Shown piece after piece: positions 18,707 to 27,673 of a stretch of 64,000 nucleotides of DNA (position 1 is its first letter; each line of letters opens with the position of its first letter). Source of the DNA: Rhodothermia bacterium (GTDB lineage: Bacteria > Bacteroidota > Rhodothermia > Balneolales > Balneolaceae). The translations under genes and the position numbers were made by a program. The notes below the pieces were generated by a model. The model had not been told where the DNA came from, did no database searches, and saw nothing but the letters and a program-made list of their open reading frames with translations. Location: positions 496,001-560,000 of the forward strand of contig JAUICM010000001.1 of the NCBI GenBank assembly GCA_030427885.1, written 5' to 3'.

Positions 18707-21154
18707 TCAGAATAAGATCTGGAACCCGTAAGTATTTCCGTATTCTCCAACCAGTCTCCGGCTGAATTCAGCATATATAAACCCAAATATCTTGAAAGCG
18801 GCTATTCCAAGTTCTGCCTGTGTTTTCCCACCATTACCCGGCAATAAAGGCACCATTGAATGGCCATCGTCTACCGTGGCTACGGTCATAAACAAAGACA
18901 GATGAATTCCACTTTGCTGGATGAATTTAATGGGCGTCTTTCGGGTTATTGAACTTCCGAATTTATATTTAAGCTTGATCTCTGATACTCTTGACCCTAT
19001 CGGTGTTTTGAAATTCGTTGTATTCACATATTGTTCTCTTACATAATCATCAAGGACAAAGCCATTATAGCTGAATAAGCGCTGATTTGGAGTGCCTGAA
19101 TCTGAGGCTCCTACGATCATGTCTGCCTGAATAAAATGTGAACTGAAAATGGGCACATTCATTTTAAGTCCTAAGCGATATCGGGCATAGTCAAAGTCAC
19201 TCCCGATGGATGATATACCTTTCTCGAAAGTAAGATCCGTAAGCCAGCCAAAACTTCTGTTATTGTAATCCCGGAGAAATTGTGCTCTTCTGTATTTCCT
19301 GGTGTCATGATGAAACTGCGCATAAATACCTTTAACGTCTCCGGGTTGAGCTGGAAACAGAATATCGTTATTGGCGTATCTGGAACGTTCAATTCCGGAT
19401 CCAAATATATGAAAATCGGTTCTGCTGTTTAGAACCCGGTGTCTTTCCTCTGTATATAAAAGCCGAAAAAAAGTTTCTGTTCTGAATCGTACCCTGAATC
19501 CAATATCAAAGCCTTCTCTTTCAAAATAGTTATTGTTTACTGCTCCATAAAGCAGGGATTGCATGGTCTGCCTGAATCCGAAGAAGTCGAGAGGTGTTGT
19601 ATTGTAATCGTAATCCTGAAACTGATAGGCCACCTGATCACGAAAAGAAAATTCCGGAGCAAAGCCTGATCTTCCTATATACTGAAGTCCGCTTATTTTA
19701 TAATTGAATGTTTTTCTTGTAAAACTATATCCGCCCACAAATCTGTATTCATAATCGGGGTTATATGGAGTTCTGAGGCCTACTCCAAGGTAGTGCCCTT
19801 CTACCCTGTTAAAATGATAAATATCATCCATATTGGTTAAATAGAATCGCTCCAACTGGTACGGAAGGCGGAAGAATTTACTCATCAGCGCCATCCCAAA
19901 ATTTAAAGTCCTGCTGTTCTTACGGCTGGTCTTCGCGGCTTCGAGATACTCAAGGTTCTCATTACCTGATTTTGTGGATAAGGTATCCCAATAGGTTTCT
20001 GATCTCAAATGAGCATTTTCGGAAATTGAAAGAGTATTCAGATCTACATTTTGATAATCTACTCCTGAAGGATTCACTTTATGGTTTTTCCAAGTCCATT
20101 CATCTCGGTATCGAATAGACTTTCCGGATCCAATGATCTTTATTTTAGCAGAAAGCTTCGTTTGTTTAGGGAGCCAAAACCCATCGATCTTTACATAGCT
20201 TTGTTTGTAATGAAGATCTGATACACTATATATACCGGTATTGGTTTTGGTATAATCATTAAGGCCAACGTCAACACCCAAAATGGTTGATGTTTCATCA
20301 TCATACCACACTTTACCTTCGAACAAAGGACGATCTTCAAATCTTGGTTTAACAATGATCTCAACGGTTCCATCCGGCCAGGTAGAGTCTGCAGGATTAT
20401 CACTCAGTATATAATAATTGCCTGCTTTTTTTGAGATGGGCCCCGGAATAGTCATTCCTTCCGACAGAATACTTAGCGGGACCATTTCCTGGTTCAGATC
20501 TAATGGCTGCCCTCCCGTTGAGAAATAATCATATTCACTGAAGAAGTTCTTACTGGCCCGGTTTGCGATCATAACTTCAGAATACCTTTGAGGCTCTCGG
20601 GTATACATAAATTCAGATTCCCGTTCTGAAAAAGCTACGGGATTGAATGTGCTGTCTTTGGTGTCACCGGATGCTATAGTTCCAAGAATAGCCAGTTTAT
20701 AAATTTTGGCAGTATAGGCTTTTAAATTAGTCTGATGTTTGTCTCTAAGATCGGCAAGCTGCTGTACTTTACGGGCTACGCGGTCGGCACTAACCACGAT
20801 CTCATCCATCAGCAATGCGTCAATGCTCAAATAGATGTCGATCTTACTGGCTTCATTAGACCTGATATTCACACTCACAAGGGTATCTGTGTACGAGATA
20901 CTGCTGTATCGAATCGAGTAAAGACCCTCATTTAGAGAAAGACGATATTTGCCTTCTTCATTTGAGTAGGTACCGGTTAATGTGCCGTCAACTACGATAT
21001 TAGCATAGGGAATGGTCTCACCGGAGTCTTTATCATAGATCGTGCCTTCGAGTATACCTTTTTGTGCAAATGAAGTATTGGAGAGAGACCCTATAATAAC
21101 AAAGCTGATAGCTATGATCAGCGAAAAGAAAGAACTCCGTTTTTCAAGTCTCAT
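18707..21154 (-). CDS. Outer-membrane DUF5686 protein with carboxypeptidase-regulatory-like domain
   Basis: 815 residues. Signal peptide (to about 30, ending SFAQ), then a carboxypeptidase-regulatory-like beta sandwich (KGILEGTIYDKDSGETIPYA to about 115), then the long DUF5686 region with FMYTREPQRYSEVM, RPLFEGKVWYDDET and a C-terminal barrel half (VEGHYLGVGLRTPYNP onward, ending GNTYGFQILF). In Bacteroidota such proteins sit in the outer membrane; their role is unknown, although the barrel resembles the BamA/FadL-type strands and the N-domain resembles that of SusC receptors, without a plug. Stand-alone: the next gene upstream is 62 bases away. Confidence 0.85.
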   Translation of the reverse strand: MRLEKRSSFFSLIIAISFVIIGSLSNTSFAQKGILEGTIYDKDSGETIPYANIVVDGTLTGTYSNEEGKYRLSLNEGLYSIRYSSISYTDTLVSVNIRSNEASKIDIYLSIDALLMDEIVVSADRVARKVQQLADLRDKHQTNLKAYTAKIYKLAILGTIASGDTKDSTFNPVAFSERESEFMYTREPQRYSEVMIANRASKNFFSEYDYFSTGGQPLDLNQEMVPLSILSEGMTIPGPISKKAGNYYILSDNPADSTWPDGTVEIIVKPRFEDRPLFEGKVWYDDETSTILGVDVGLNDYTKTNTGIYSVSDLHYKQSYVKIDGFWLPKQTKLSAKIKIIGSGKSIRYRDEWTWKNHKVNPSGVDYQNVDLNTLSISENAHLRSETYWDTLSTKSGNENLEYLEAAKTSRKNSRTLNFGMALMSKFFRLPYQLERFYLTNMDDIYHFNRVEGHYLGVGLRTPYNPDYEYRFVGGYSFTRKTFNYKISGLQYIGRSGFAPEFSFRDQVAYQFQDYDYNTTPLDFFGFRQTMQSLLYGAVNNNYFEREGFDIGFRVRFRTETFFRLLYTEERHRVLNSRTDFHIFGSGIERSRYANNDILFPAQPGDVKGIYAQFHHDTRKYRRAQFLRDYNNRSFGWLTDLTFEKGISSIGSDFDYARYRLGLKMNVPIFSSHFIQADMIVGASDSGTPNQRLFSYNGFVLDDYVREQYVNTTNFKTPIGSRVSEIKLKYKFGSSITRKTPIKFIQQSGIHLSLFMTVATVDDGHSMVPLLPGNGGKTQAELGIAAFKIFGFIYAEFSRRLVGEYGNTYGFQILF

Positions 21155-21216
21155 TAACTAAATAGTCTTCTTTGCAGATTTGGATTTAGGTTGAGAACGA
21201 GTATGCTCTCTTTATA

Positions 21217-22236
21217 TTAATTCACACCGGATTCTAACAAGTGGATGGTTTTCTCTTCAGCGTTAATGCCAGCCTGAACCCCTACCGGTAATGTAATGTT
21301 TTTGTCCTCATGGCTTATCATAGCTCCGTAGAACGCCGGAATATCTAATAAAGATATATGATCGGCAAATACTTCTTTAAGACTCAGACTGTTAGATCCG
21401 GAATCGCAATCGGTACACTTACCAAATACAAATCCATTGATCTGATCCAAAACACCGGAGAGTTTTAGTTGGGTTATCATTCGGTCGATTCGATATACAT
21501 CCTCCCCTACATCTTCGAGGTATAGAATTGAATCTTTTAAATCGGGTAAATAGTCTGAACCGATCAGAGACACCAGTACAGATAAATTCCCCCCTACTAA
21601 CGTACCTGTTGCTTTCCCTTTTGTGATGGTAAAATTGTTTACGTCATCATCGGGTATTTCATATGTGAATTCAATTCCATCTCTTATCACTTTATTCCAT
21701 GCATTCAAAGTAAAGGTGTTCCACTCCGATTTTCCCACCGGACCATGAAATGTAACCAGCCCGGTTTTTTTCAAGATGGCCATATGAAGGGAGGTAATAT
21801 CACTAAAGCCGGCAAATACCTTGGGGTTCTGCTTTATAATTTCAAAATCAAGCAGTGGTAAAATTCGATTACAGCCCCATCCACCGCGAACACATAAGAT
21901 CCCATCCACAGTATCATCTGCAAACATTTCCATCAGATCTTTTGCCCGGTCTTCGTCTTTCCCGGCCAGATACCCATTTCTATCCCGGACATGTTTTCCT
22001 AATTTCAGATTGTATCCCAGCGAACGCAGTGTAACAAGCATCTCATCAAACTGAGTGGAATCATAAACAGGACTTGCAGGAGCTACCAAACCTAGGGTTG
22101 CACCTTCTTTTAACCGTTCAGCTTTGATAAGATCCGGGGCTGATTCACTGGTATTGCGGTTTGAATTGCCTGTGGTTATACCACCTAATGCTGTGATGGA
22201 TGAAAGTTTTAAAAAGTCTTTTCTGCTAATGCTCAT
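21217..22236 (-). CDS. LD-carboxypeptidase, peptidase family S66
   Basis: 339 residues. Cuts the L-D bond of murein tetrapeptides (LdcA) or related substrates (MccF). The three catalytic neighbourhoods are visible: nucleophile Ser in FAGFSDITSLH (about 140), Glu in LYLEDVGEDVYRIDR (about 245) and His in GAMISHEDKNITLPVG (about 312), with the family's GGWGCNRILPLLD turn before the Ser. The first 25 residues (SRKDFLKLSSITALGG) look like an export signal of the twin-arginine type with Arg-Lys in place of Arg-Arg, so it may act in the periplasm. Lies 31 bases from nadD on the same strand. Confidence 0.9.
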   Translation of the reverse strand: MSISRKDFLKLSSITALGGITTGNSNRNTSESAPDLIKAERLKEGATLGLVAPASPVYDSTQFDEMLVTLRSLGYNLKLGKHVRDRNGYLAGKDEDRAKDLMEMFADDTVDGILCVRGGWGCNRILPLLDFEIIKQNPKVFAGFSDITSLHMAILKKTGLVTFHGPVGKSEWNTFTLNAWNKVIRDGIEFTYEIPDDDVNNFTITKGKATGTLVGGNLSVLVSLIGSDYLPDLKDSILYLEDVGEDVYRIDRMITQLKLSGVLDQINGFVFGKCTDCDSGSNSLSLKEVFADHISLLDIPAFYGAMISHEDKNITLPVGVQAGINAEEKTIHLLESGVN

Positions 22237-22267
22237 ACCAGAAACTACTATTTTGAAAAGTATTTAC

Positions 22268-22849
22268 CTACCTGTACAATCCTTTTTTTAGGATAATATC
22301 TTCCACTTCTACCGTAACTAATCCTGAAATTGATGAGCCTGACTGTACTCTTTCTCTTACCATTGAAGAGGAAATTTCCAGGGGTTCATGTTCCACAAAA
22401 GTGCTCCTGTCAAGAATATATTCAGCAACACCAGAATGATCAGAACCGGGTCGGTTTGCGATAAGCAGCTTCGCCTCTTTGAGTATTTCTTTATGGAATT
22501 TCCAGGTATGGAACTGACTCAGGTTATCTTCTCCCATACAAAAACAGAAAGTGTTGTCAGGATGAAATTCCTTCAGGTAACGAATGGTATTATAGGTGAA
22601 TGAAGGCTTGGGAAGCTCATTTTCTATAGTAAGGATCCTGATTCCTTCAAAACCCTTGAAAGAAGTCGTTAGCATCTCTAACCGGGTTTCATAATCAACA
22701 TACCCTTCCGAAAGCTTATGAGGCGGATAAGGAGTTAATAGCACCCATAGTTCATCGATCTCAGGTGAATTAAGGAAGGAACGGGCTATTGACAAATGCC
22801 CTTTATGGGCAGGATCAAATGTTCCCCCAAATAGCCCGATAGAAGACAT
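22268..22849 (-). CDS. nadD: Nicotinate-nucleotide adenylyltransferase
   Basis: 193 residues; transfers AMP from ATP to nicotinate mononucleotide in NAD synthesis. The nucleotidyltransferase signature GGTFDPAHKGH is at 8-18 (HxGH-type), followed by TPYPPHK, CMGEDNLSQFHTWK and the C-terminal ISSSMVRERV. Length and motifs are normal for NadD. Its ATG overlaps the bamD stop (TAATG), so the two are coupled. Confidence 0.96.
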   Translation of the reverse strand: MSSIGLFGGTFDPAHKGHLSIARSFLNSPEIDELWVLLTPYPPHKLSEGYVDYETRLEMLTTSFKGFEGIRILTIENELPKPSFTYNTIRYLKEFHPDNTFCFCMGEDNLSQFHTWKFHKEILKEAKLLIANRPGSDHSGVAEYILDRSTFVEHEPLEISSSMVRERVQSGSSISGLVTVEVEDIILKKGLYR

Positions 22850-23679
22850 TAGTCCTGAGATGGAGTGCTGCCGGAATCCGATATAGTACTGAGTCCTGCG
22901 ATCTTCTTCTCAGCATCCGCATTCAATAGCTCTGCTTCCGCTCTCAAATCACTTTGAGGAAAGAGTTGGAGGAATTTATCGTAGTTAGCGATAGCTTCGT
23001 TGTATCGCTCAAGTTGTTTCTCAGGAACACTTTTATCAGCATAGGTAATGTAAGTACTGATCTGCTTTATCAGAGCCTCTTCTGCAAAATCACTTTCCGG
23101 ATATTGATCGATCACCTGATCGAAATATATCGTAGCCGCATTATAATGTTCATTTCTGAGGTAAAACTCCCCGGATTTAAAAATCTTTTGAGCCAGTTTA
23201 TTTCTCAATTCATCAATATGTTCGGCAGATTCAATTACAAATTCCGAATCCGGATATTTGTTATTGAATAACTGAAATAATTCAATAGCCTTTCGTGTAT
23301 TAGCCTGGTCGAGACGGTATCGCGGACTCTGCTCGTAGTAACACATGGCTAATTTAAACTCTACTCCTTCCCTTCTTGGGTCCTGCGGATAATACGACAT
23401 GAAACGCTCGTATTCAGAAGCCGCAAGAATGAACTGATTACTTTTGTAATAGCTCTCACCAAGATAATATTGTGCGTCACGAGAATAGTTGGAACCTCTT
23501 CCCATTCGGCTTACAAGATCGAAACCATTTGCGGCATCGTCATATTTACCGGCCTCAAAAAGAGCCATGGATTTATCGTATGCTACGTCTACAGGGTCAC
23601 CAGGACGGATAAGGTCTTTATTTCTGCAGGCAGTTGTAAGCATCATTACCGAGAACAATGCAATTATGAGATATCTCAT
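22849..23679 (-). CDS. bamD: Outer-membrane assembly lipoprotein BamD
   Basis: 276 residues from the ATG at 23679, which starts directly at a lipoprotein leader (MRYLIIALFSVMMLTTAC, Cys18); ten more codons upstream would overlap the neighbouring gene and spoil the leader. The mature part is a series of TPR helices: YDKSMALFEAGKYDDAANGF, DAQYYLGESYYKSNQFILAA, KLAMCYYEQSPRYRLDQ, YPDSEFVIESAEHI and so on. This matches BamD, the essential lipoprotein of the BAM complex that inserts barrels into the outer membrane. Coupled to nadD. Confidence 0.93.
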   Translation of the reverse strand: MRYLIIALFSVMMLTTACRNKDLIRPGDPVDVAYDKSMALFEAGKYDDAANGFDLVSRMGRGSNYSRDAQYYLGESYYKSNQFILAASEYERFMSYYPQDPRREGVEFKLAMCYYEQSPRYRLDQANTRKAIELFQLFNNKYPDSEFVIESAEHIDELRNKLAQKIFKSGEFYLRNEHYNAATIYFDQVIDQYPESDFAEEALIKQISTYITYADKSVPEKQLERYNEAIANYDKFLQLFPQSDLRAEAELLNADAEKKIAGLSTISDSGSTPSQD

Positions 23680-23698
23680 TCTAAAAATTCTGTATTCT

Positions 23699-24694
23699 TT
23701 AGTGATCACGATTCTGTAGAAAGATAAGGAGATTTTGGAGTTCTTTTTTGTATTCTGAATCAGGAAATTTATTGATCAAAGTATTGCAGGCCCGATACCT
23801 TTTCTCGATATACAATGCTACATCTTCGATCACATTTAATTCTTCCATAAGTTTAAGTACCGATTCAACCGATTCCCCGGCAGGATCTTTATCGAGTAAT
23901 GTTTTGGTGATAAATGCTTTCTGTTCCTCATTCGCACGTTCTAACGCAAGTATGGTGAGATATGTTTTCTTACCTTCGAAAATATCTCCACCAGGACGTT
24001 TACCGAATTTCTCTGGATCCGCAATAGCATCCAGCAGGTCATCCTGAATCTGGAAGGCAATACCCATATCTAAACCTAACTGTGACAGGTAATTACGGTA
24101 TTCAGTGTCAATATTGGCTGAGATCCCTCCCATCTCTAATGAAGCACTAAGAAGAGCTGCCGTTTTACCTGAGATCATTTCAATATATTCGTTGAGAGAA
24201 ACATCTTTTCGATCAACAAACTCCATATCCAAAGCCTGACCTTCGCATACTGTGGTAACGGCTTTTAGAAACCTGCCGTACATCATGCTGAAGTCTTCTT
24301 TGGAATAGGCTGGATCATTGCCATAGAAAGCAAGCTCACTCATAGCCCTGGCAAACATTACATCCCCGGAGAGAATAGCCACATTTTCATTCCATTTCTT
24401 AAACACACTAGGTTCACCCCTGCGCGTTTCAGCAGAGTCCATAATATCATCATGAACAAGAGTAAAGTTATGAAGGATCTCAACAGCAACTGCAGCGGGT
24501 AATGCCTTTTCTATATTACCTTTACACATTCCGGCAGCAAGTAAAGTTAAAAGCGGACGTATGCGTTTACCTCCAACCTCTATCGCATATCTAAATGGCT
24601 GATAAAGGGTCTCAGGCTTTGCTGGCAGATCCAGGTTTTGAAGCCTGTTTTCAATCTGTTGAAGTAAATGTTTTTGTAGTTCCGTAGTACTCAA
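23699..24694 (-). CDS. Polyprenyl diphosphate synthase
   Basis: 331 residues; trans-isoprenyl synthase that condenses isopentenyl diphosphate with an allylic primer. First aspartate-rich motif LVHDDIMDSAETRRG (about 82-96), second QIQDDLLDAIADPEKFGK (about 208-225), plus GGKRIRP at about 38-44. The residues before the first motif (ILHNFT) leave the product length open; a C15-C20 or longer product (for quinones, undecaprenyl precursors or carotenoids) is possible. The start is a TTG at 24694, since no ATG lies between the upstream stop and the conserved part. IPP isomerase lies directly upstream, which fits a shared isoprenoid pathway. Confidence 0.92.
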   Translation of the reverse strand: MSTTELQKHLLQQIENRLQNLDLPAKPETLYQPFRYAIEVGGKRIRPLLTLLAAGMCKGNIEKALPAAVAVEILHNFTLVHDDIMDSAETRRGEPSVFKKWNENVAILSGDVMFARAMSELAFYGNDPAYSKEDFSMMYGRFLKAVTTVCEGQALDMEFVDRKDVSLNEYIEMISGKTAALLSASLEMGGISANIDTEYRNYLSQLGLDMGIAFQIQDDLLDAIADPEKFGKRPGGDIFEGKKTYLTILALERANEEQKAFITKTLLDKDPAGESVESVLKLMEELNVIEDVALYIEKRYRACNTLINKFPDSEYKKELQNLLIFLQNRDH

Positions 24695-24717
24695 ATCAGG
24701 TCTGTAGAAATTCGGCT

Positions 24718-24725
24718 CAAATATA
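24718..24725 (-). promoter_or_regulatory. Candidate -7 box for the polyprenyl synthase gene
   Basis: TATATTTG on the minus strand fits TAnnTTTG and would start transcription near 24711, about 17 bases before the TTG start codon. No TTG -33 element at the expected distance. Confidence 0.3.
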
Positions 24726-24751
24726 AGGAATGTAAAAGAGCTTTATCAGGC

Positions 24752-25774
24752 TCATTTCTCTAAAAGATGTGAAGTATTTAACTCTCTGACCGATTTGCAG
24801 CCCAGTAAAGTCAGGATGATCCGCAGATCTTTTTTCCACTGATCAAATAGCAATTCCAAGTCATCATATCCGCCTTCAACAACTGCCCGGATCACAGGTT
24901 GAGCCGCTGCGGTAAATCCTGCGCCAAGACATAGTGCTTTTGCTATATCCTGTGCAGAACGAATACCACCAGAAGCGATCAGTCCAAAACTGCGTTCCCA
25001 CTGGAGAGTGCTTATCTGTTTCAAACATTCTGCAGTTGGGATTCCCCAGTCATCAAAAGCATGGTTTGGCCGGACATTAGCCGGACGCTGGTTTTCTACT
25101 TTAGCCCAGCTGGTCCCTCCTGCTCCCGATACATCGATCACTTCAACCCCAACATTCAATAATCTTTTAGCCACATATTTGGAGATACCCGCCCCGGTTT
25201 CCTTCACAATTACAGGGACAGAAACTTCCTTGACTAACTGTTCTATACCATCCAGAACTCCCTTGAAATTCCGGTCGCCTTCGGGCTGCATGAGTTCCTG
25301 GAGTGGATTAAGATGAACGATCACTGCATTGGCTTCGATGGAATCCACCAATTGTTTAAGTTTGTTTTGGTCTAAGCCTCCGATCAATTGCACTCCACCA
25401 ATATTTGAGGCTATAAATGCTTTAGGAGCTTTCTTACGAACAATAGAGAAGGTTTCTATAAGGGATTCATCCTCCAGCATAGCTCTCTGACTACCCACTC
25501 CGAATGGGAGATCATTCTCTTCACAAAACTCCGCAATGATGGCATTCACCGCGCCAGCTTCTGCATAACCACCGGTCATAGATGAGATAAATAATGGAAA
25601 GGAAAATGTATGTCCTAATAGCTCTGCTTCTGTTGATACTTCTTCGAAATCGAGCTCGGGCAGTGCATTATGATTGAAAGCATATTTTTCAAAACCTGAC
25701 GTAATAGTGTATTGAGTACTTTCAGTTACCGTAAGTTCAACGTGGTCTTTTTTTCTGTCGCGAATGTCTGCCAT
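24752..25774 (-). CDS. fni: Isopentenyl-diphosphate delta-isomerase, type 2 (FMN-dependent)
   Basis: 340 residues from the ATG at 25774 (MADIRDRKKDHVEL, the family's usual start; an upstream ATG adds five residues). Interconverts IPP and DMAPP using FMN and NADPH. FMN TIM-barrel motifs: FPLFISSMTGGYAEAGAVN (about 55-73), GVGSQRAMLED, HLNPLQELMQPEGDRNFKG (about 150-168), VIVKETGAGIS, VSGAGGTSWA and IASGGIRSAQDIAKAL. All key glycines and the Q/E pair of the QELMQPEGD loop are present. Lies just upstream of the polyprenyl synthase gene on the same strand. Confidence 0.96.
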   Translation of the reverse strand: MADIRDRKKDHVELTVTESTQYTITSGFEKYAFNHNALPELDFEEVSTEAELLGHTFSFPLFISSMTGGYAEAGAVNAIIAEFCEENDLPFGVGSQRAMLEDESLIETFSIVRKKAPKAFIASNIGGVQLIGGLDQNKLKQLVDSIEANAVIVHLNPLQELMQPEGDRNFKGVLDGIEQLVKEVSVPVIVKETGAGISKYVAKRLLNVGVEVIDVSGAGGTSWAKVENQRPANVRPNHAFDDWGIPTAECLKQISTLQWERSFGLIASGGIRSAQDIAKALCLGAGFTAAAQPVIRAVVEGGYDDLELLFDQWKKDLRIILTLLGCKSVRELNTSHLLEK

Positions 25775-25834
25775 AAAAGGAAGTTCCAATTTTCAAATTC
25801 CAAATCCCAAACATTTTTTCTGGCTTATCGTTTC

Positions 25835-25878
25835 CATTGTCATCCTGATCCGACGGTTAGAGGAGAAGAATGACAATG
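25835..25878. repeat. Short palindrome, degenerate relative of the 72-bp repeat family
   Basis: Perfect 9-bp inverted arms (CATTGTCAT at 25835-25843, ATGACAATG at 25870-25878) around 26 bases containing CCTGATCCGACGG. The GTCATCCTGA start resembles the 72-73 bp repeats found further on, but the middle is short and divergent. Confidence 0.55.
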
Positions 25879-25890
25879 TGTAATGTTGAG

Positions 25891-25982
25891 TCTCCCCTTG
25901 AGGGGAGTGCGGCGAAGCCGGAGGGGTGTCAACACCCTCCACCTTTTCGGCAAGCCGAAAATGGCACCTCCCTCAAGGGAGG
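25891..25982. repeat. Composite hairpin intergenic repeat, about 92 bp
   Basis: A run of palindromes between the IPP isomerase and SDR genes: CTCCCCTTGAGGGGAG (25892-25907), then GGAGGGGTGT paired with ACACCCTCC, then a perfect TTTTCGGC/GCCGAAAA stem with a two-base loop (25945-25962), and finally CCTCCCTCAAGGGAGG (25967-25982). The first and last hairpins are near copies. GC-rich against an AT-rich surround. Looks like a REP/MITE-type dispersed element; no coding potential. Confidence 0.75.
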
Positions 25983-25990
25983 ACTGGATT

Positions 25991-26758
25991 TTAAGGCAAA
26001 TAACTCCCGCTGTTAATATGAAAGGTCTGACCGGTAGCGTGGGTGAGTTTTCCTTCGGCTAAAAGCATTACCAGGTTGGCTATTTCTTCGGGTGGGGCTA
26101 TCTCATTGAGCGCCAGTCCGGAAGTGAGGTATTCGGCTCCATACACTTCGATCGACTCTCTGGCCATATCTGTATCCACGAAGCCGGGAGCAATGGTGTA
26201 GGCGGTGATCCCGATCTTACCGAAGCTGCGGGCAATGCTTTTGGTCAGGCCGATCATTCCGGCTTTACTGGCTGCATAGGCTGCATATTCCTGGGTATCT
26301 CCCCGCTGACCTGCACGACTGGATATATTAATGATCCTCCCTTCTATTCCCTTTTCCTTCCAGGCATTTACCGCACATTTACAGAGCTGAGCTACTGCTT
26401 TCAGGTTTACCTGCATGGTCTGGTCCCAGACCTTAAACCATTCCTCATCTGAAATCTCAAAATCAGCCGGACCAAAATAGGCCGCATTGTTAATGAGCAC
26501 ATCAGGTGGATTTTCTGAGTCGAACAGAGCTTTTAGTTGGGTTACCTGCTCAGGATCGGATAAGTCGCAATTAATATGTTGGTAGTGTTCGTTGAATTCG
26601 TTATTCGTTGATTCGTTAATGGCTGATCTGGAAGTCCCGATGACTTTATAACCATTAACGAGTAACGATTCACAAATAGCCTTGCCTATTCCGCGGGATG
26701 AGCCTGTGAGGAGTGCTTTGAAGACTTGTGAAAAACTTTTAGAGATAAGACCTGTCAT
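25991..26758 (-). CDS. Short-chain dehydrogenase/reductase (FabG-like)
   Basis: 255 residues, NAD(P)-dependent SDR. Nucleotide-binding loop TGSSRGIGKAI (about 18-28), NNAAYFGP in place of NNAG, the catalytic Ser in IINISSRAG, YxxxK as YAASK (about 158-162), and the PGFVDTDMA loop. The size and motifs are those of 3-oxoacyl-ACP reductase-like enzymes, but the substrate cannot be read from sequence. The region is visibly more GC-rich than its AT-rich neighbour across the junction at 26.8 kb. Single gene, followed by a cluster of palindromic repeats. Confidence 0.88.
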   Translation of the reverse strand: MTGLISKSFSQVFKALLTGSSRGIGKAICESLLVNGYKVIGTSRSAINESTNNEFNEHYQHINCDLSDPEQVTQLKALFDSENPPDVLINNAAYFGPADFEISDEEWFKVWDQTMQVNLKAVAQLCKCAVNAWKEKGIEGRIINISSRAGQRGDTQEYAAYAASKAGMIGLTKSIARSFGKIGITAYTIAPGFVDTDMARESIEVYGAEYLTSGLALNEIAPPEEIANLVMLLAEGKLTHATGQTFHINSGSYLP

Positions 26759-26805
26759 TATAGTTATTTTTTAGTGCAAGAGAGTTTAATCAAAAATTGA
26801 TCATT

Positions 26806-27672
26806 ATGGCTATTTACTTCGGATTCAGTGATGAATGTGGCGATTACCGACCAAATATGGGAAGGAAATCACTTCAAAGACACCCATATTACATTAGATC
26901 AACTCTACTTATTGATGCCAGTGAGTGGAAAGGCTTGAGAAAAGCTTTTATCAAGTTAAAAAATAAATTTGGGTTGGATATTAATCGAGAAGTAAAGTGG
27001 GCATACTTATGGAATCTGCGGTATCATCATATTAATCAATTGGAAATTCCTTATGAGAAGCCCTATAAATATCTAGAAAATGTAGACTATCATGATCTTA
27101 TCAATTTTGTCGAAAATGCCCTTCTATTATTAAAAACGCTGAGCTTCAAGAAAATAATAATAACTGCTACTGAAAATAGATCGAATAGAAGTACTAATGA
27201 AAAGTCCATGCTAGGGATGCATCTTCAAGAGCATATGCAAAGAATTGAAATGGAACTTGCTAATGATGACGAAAACTTAGGTATACTTTTTTTTGATCCC
27301 GTAAATAACAAGAAAAACTTTCATTTTAGAGAACTATACAACGAACTCTTTACAAATGGAGATTATATCAAAGAGTACTCTCATATAAAAGACAGTCTAA
27401 ATATTGAAGAGTCCCATCACTCAGTTGGTATTCAAATTACAGATTTCATTTGTGGTTCCTTTAGTGCTTTTATGAAATCAGGAACTGGTTCGAATTACGA
27501 TCGAGGCGTAGACATGTTTTATGAAAGCATTTACCCTTTTTTAAGAAGAAGAGAAGCAGATGGTAAAATATGTGGCTATGGAATTAGAGAGGTTCCAAGA
27601 AGTATTGGTCTTAGAGAAAAAATTTCCGGCAAAATATCAGACTTAGAAATTGAAAAGATTTTGTCTATGTGA
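26806..27672 (+). CDS. DUF3800 domain protein
   Basis: 288 residues from the ATG at 26806. Matches DUF3800, a predicted RNase H-like metal-dependent nuclease fold: start YFGFSDECGDY (family DESG-type motif, Asp9/Glu10/Asp13), ILFFDPVNN in the middle, and HSVGIQITDFICGSFSAF (family Q-hADxhAG) near 215. DUF3800 genes occur mostly in accessory and phage- or defence-linked regions. Here it is a lone plus-strand gene between minus-strand SDR and DUF2480 genes, and it is much more AT-rich than either. That points to recent acquisition. No transposase, toxin partner or repeat flanks it closely. Activity is not established. Confidence 0.82.
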   Translation: MAIYFGFSDECGDYRPNMGRKSLQRHPYYIRSTLLIDASEWKGLRKAFIKLKNKFGLDINREVKWAYLWNLRYHHINQLEIPYEKPYKYLENVDYHDLINFVENALLLLKTLSFKKIIITATENRSNRSTNEKSMLGMHLQEHMQRIEMELANDDENLGILFFDPVNNKKNFHFRELYNELFTNGDYIKEYSHIKDSLNIEESHHSVGIQITDFICGSFSAFMKSGTGSNYDRGVDMFYESIYPFLRRREADGKICGYGIREVPRSIGLREKISGKISDLEIEKILSM

Positions 27673-27673
27673 T

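Noticed and set aside
25835-25982. Possible CRISPR array or insertion-sequence end
   Set aside because: No regular spacers, no repeated unit of constant length and no transposase; explained by palindromic intergenic repeats.
26806-27672. DUF3800 gene as part of a defence island
   Set aside because: No second defence gene, phage gene or mobile element lies within several kilobases; the neighbours are housekeeping genes.
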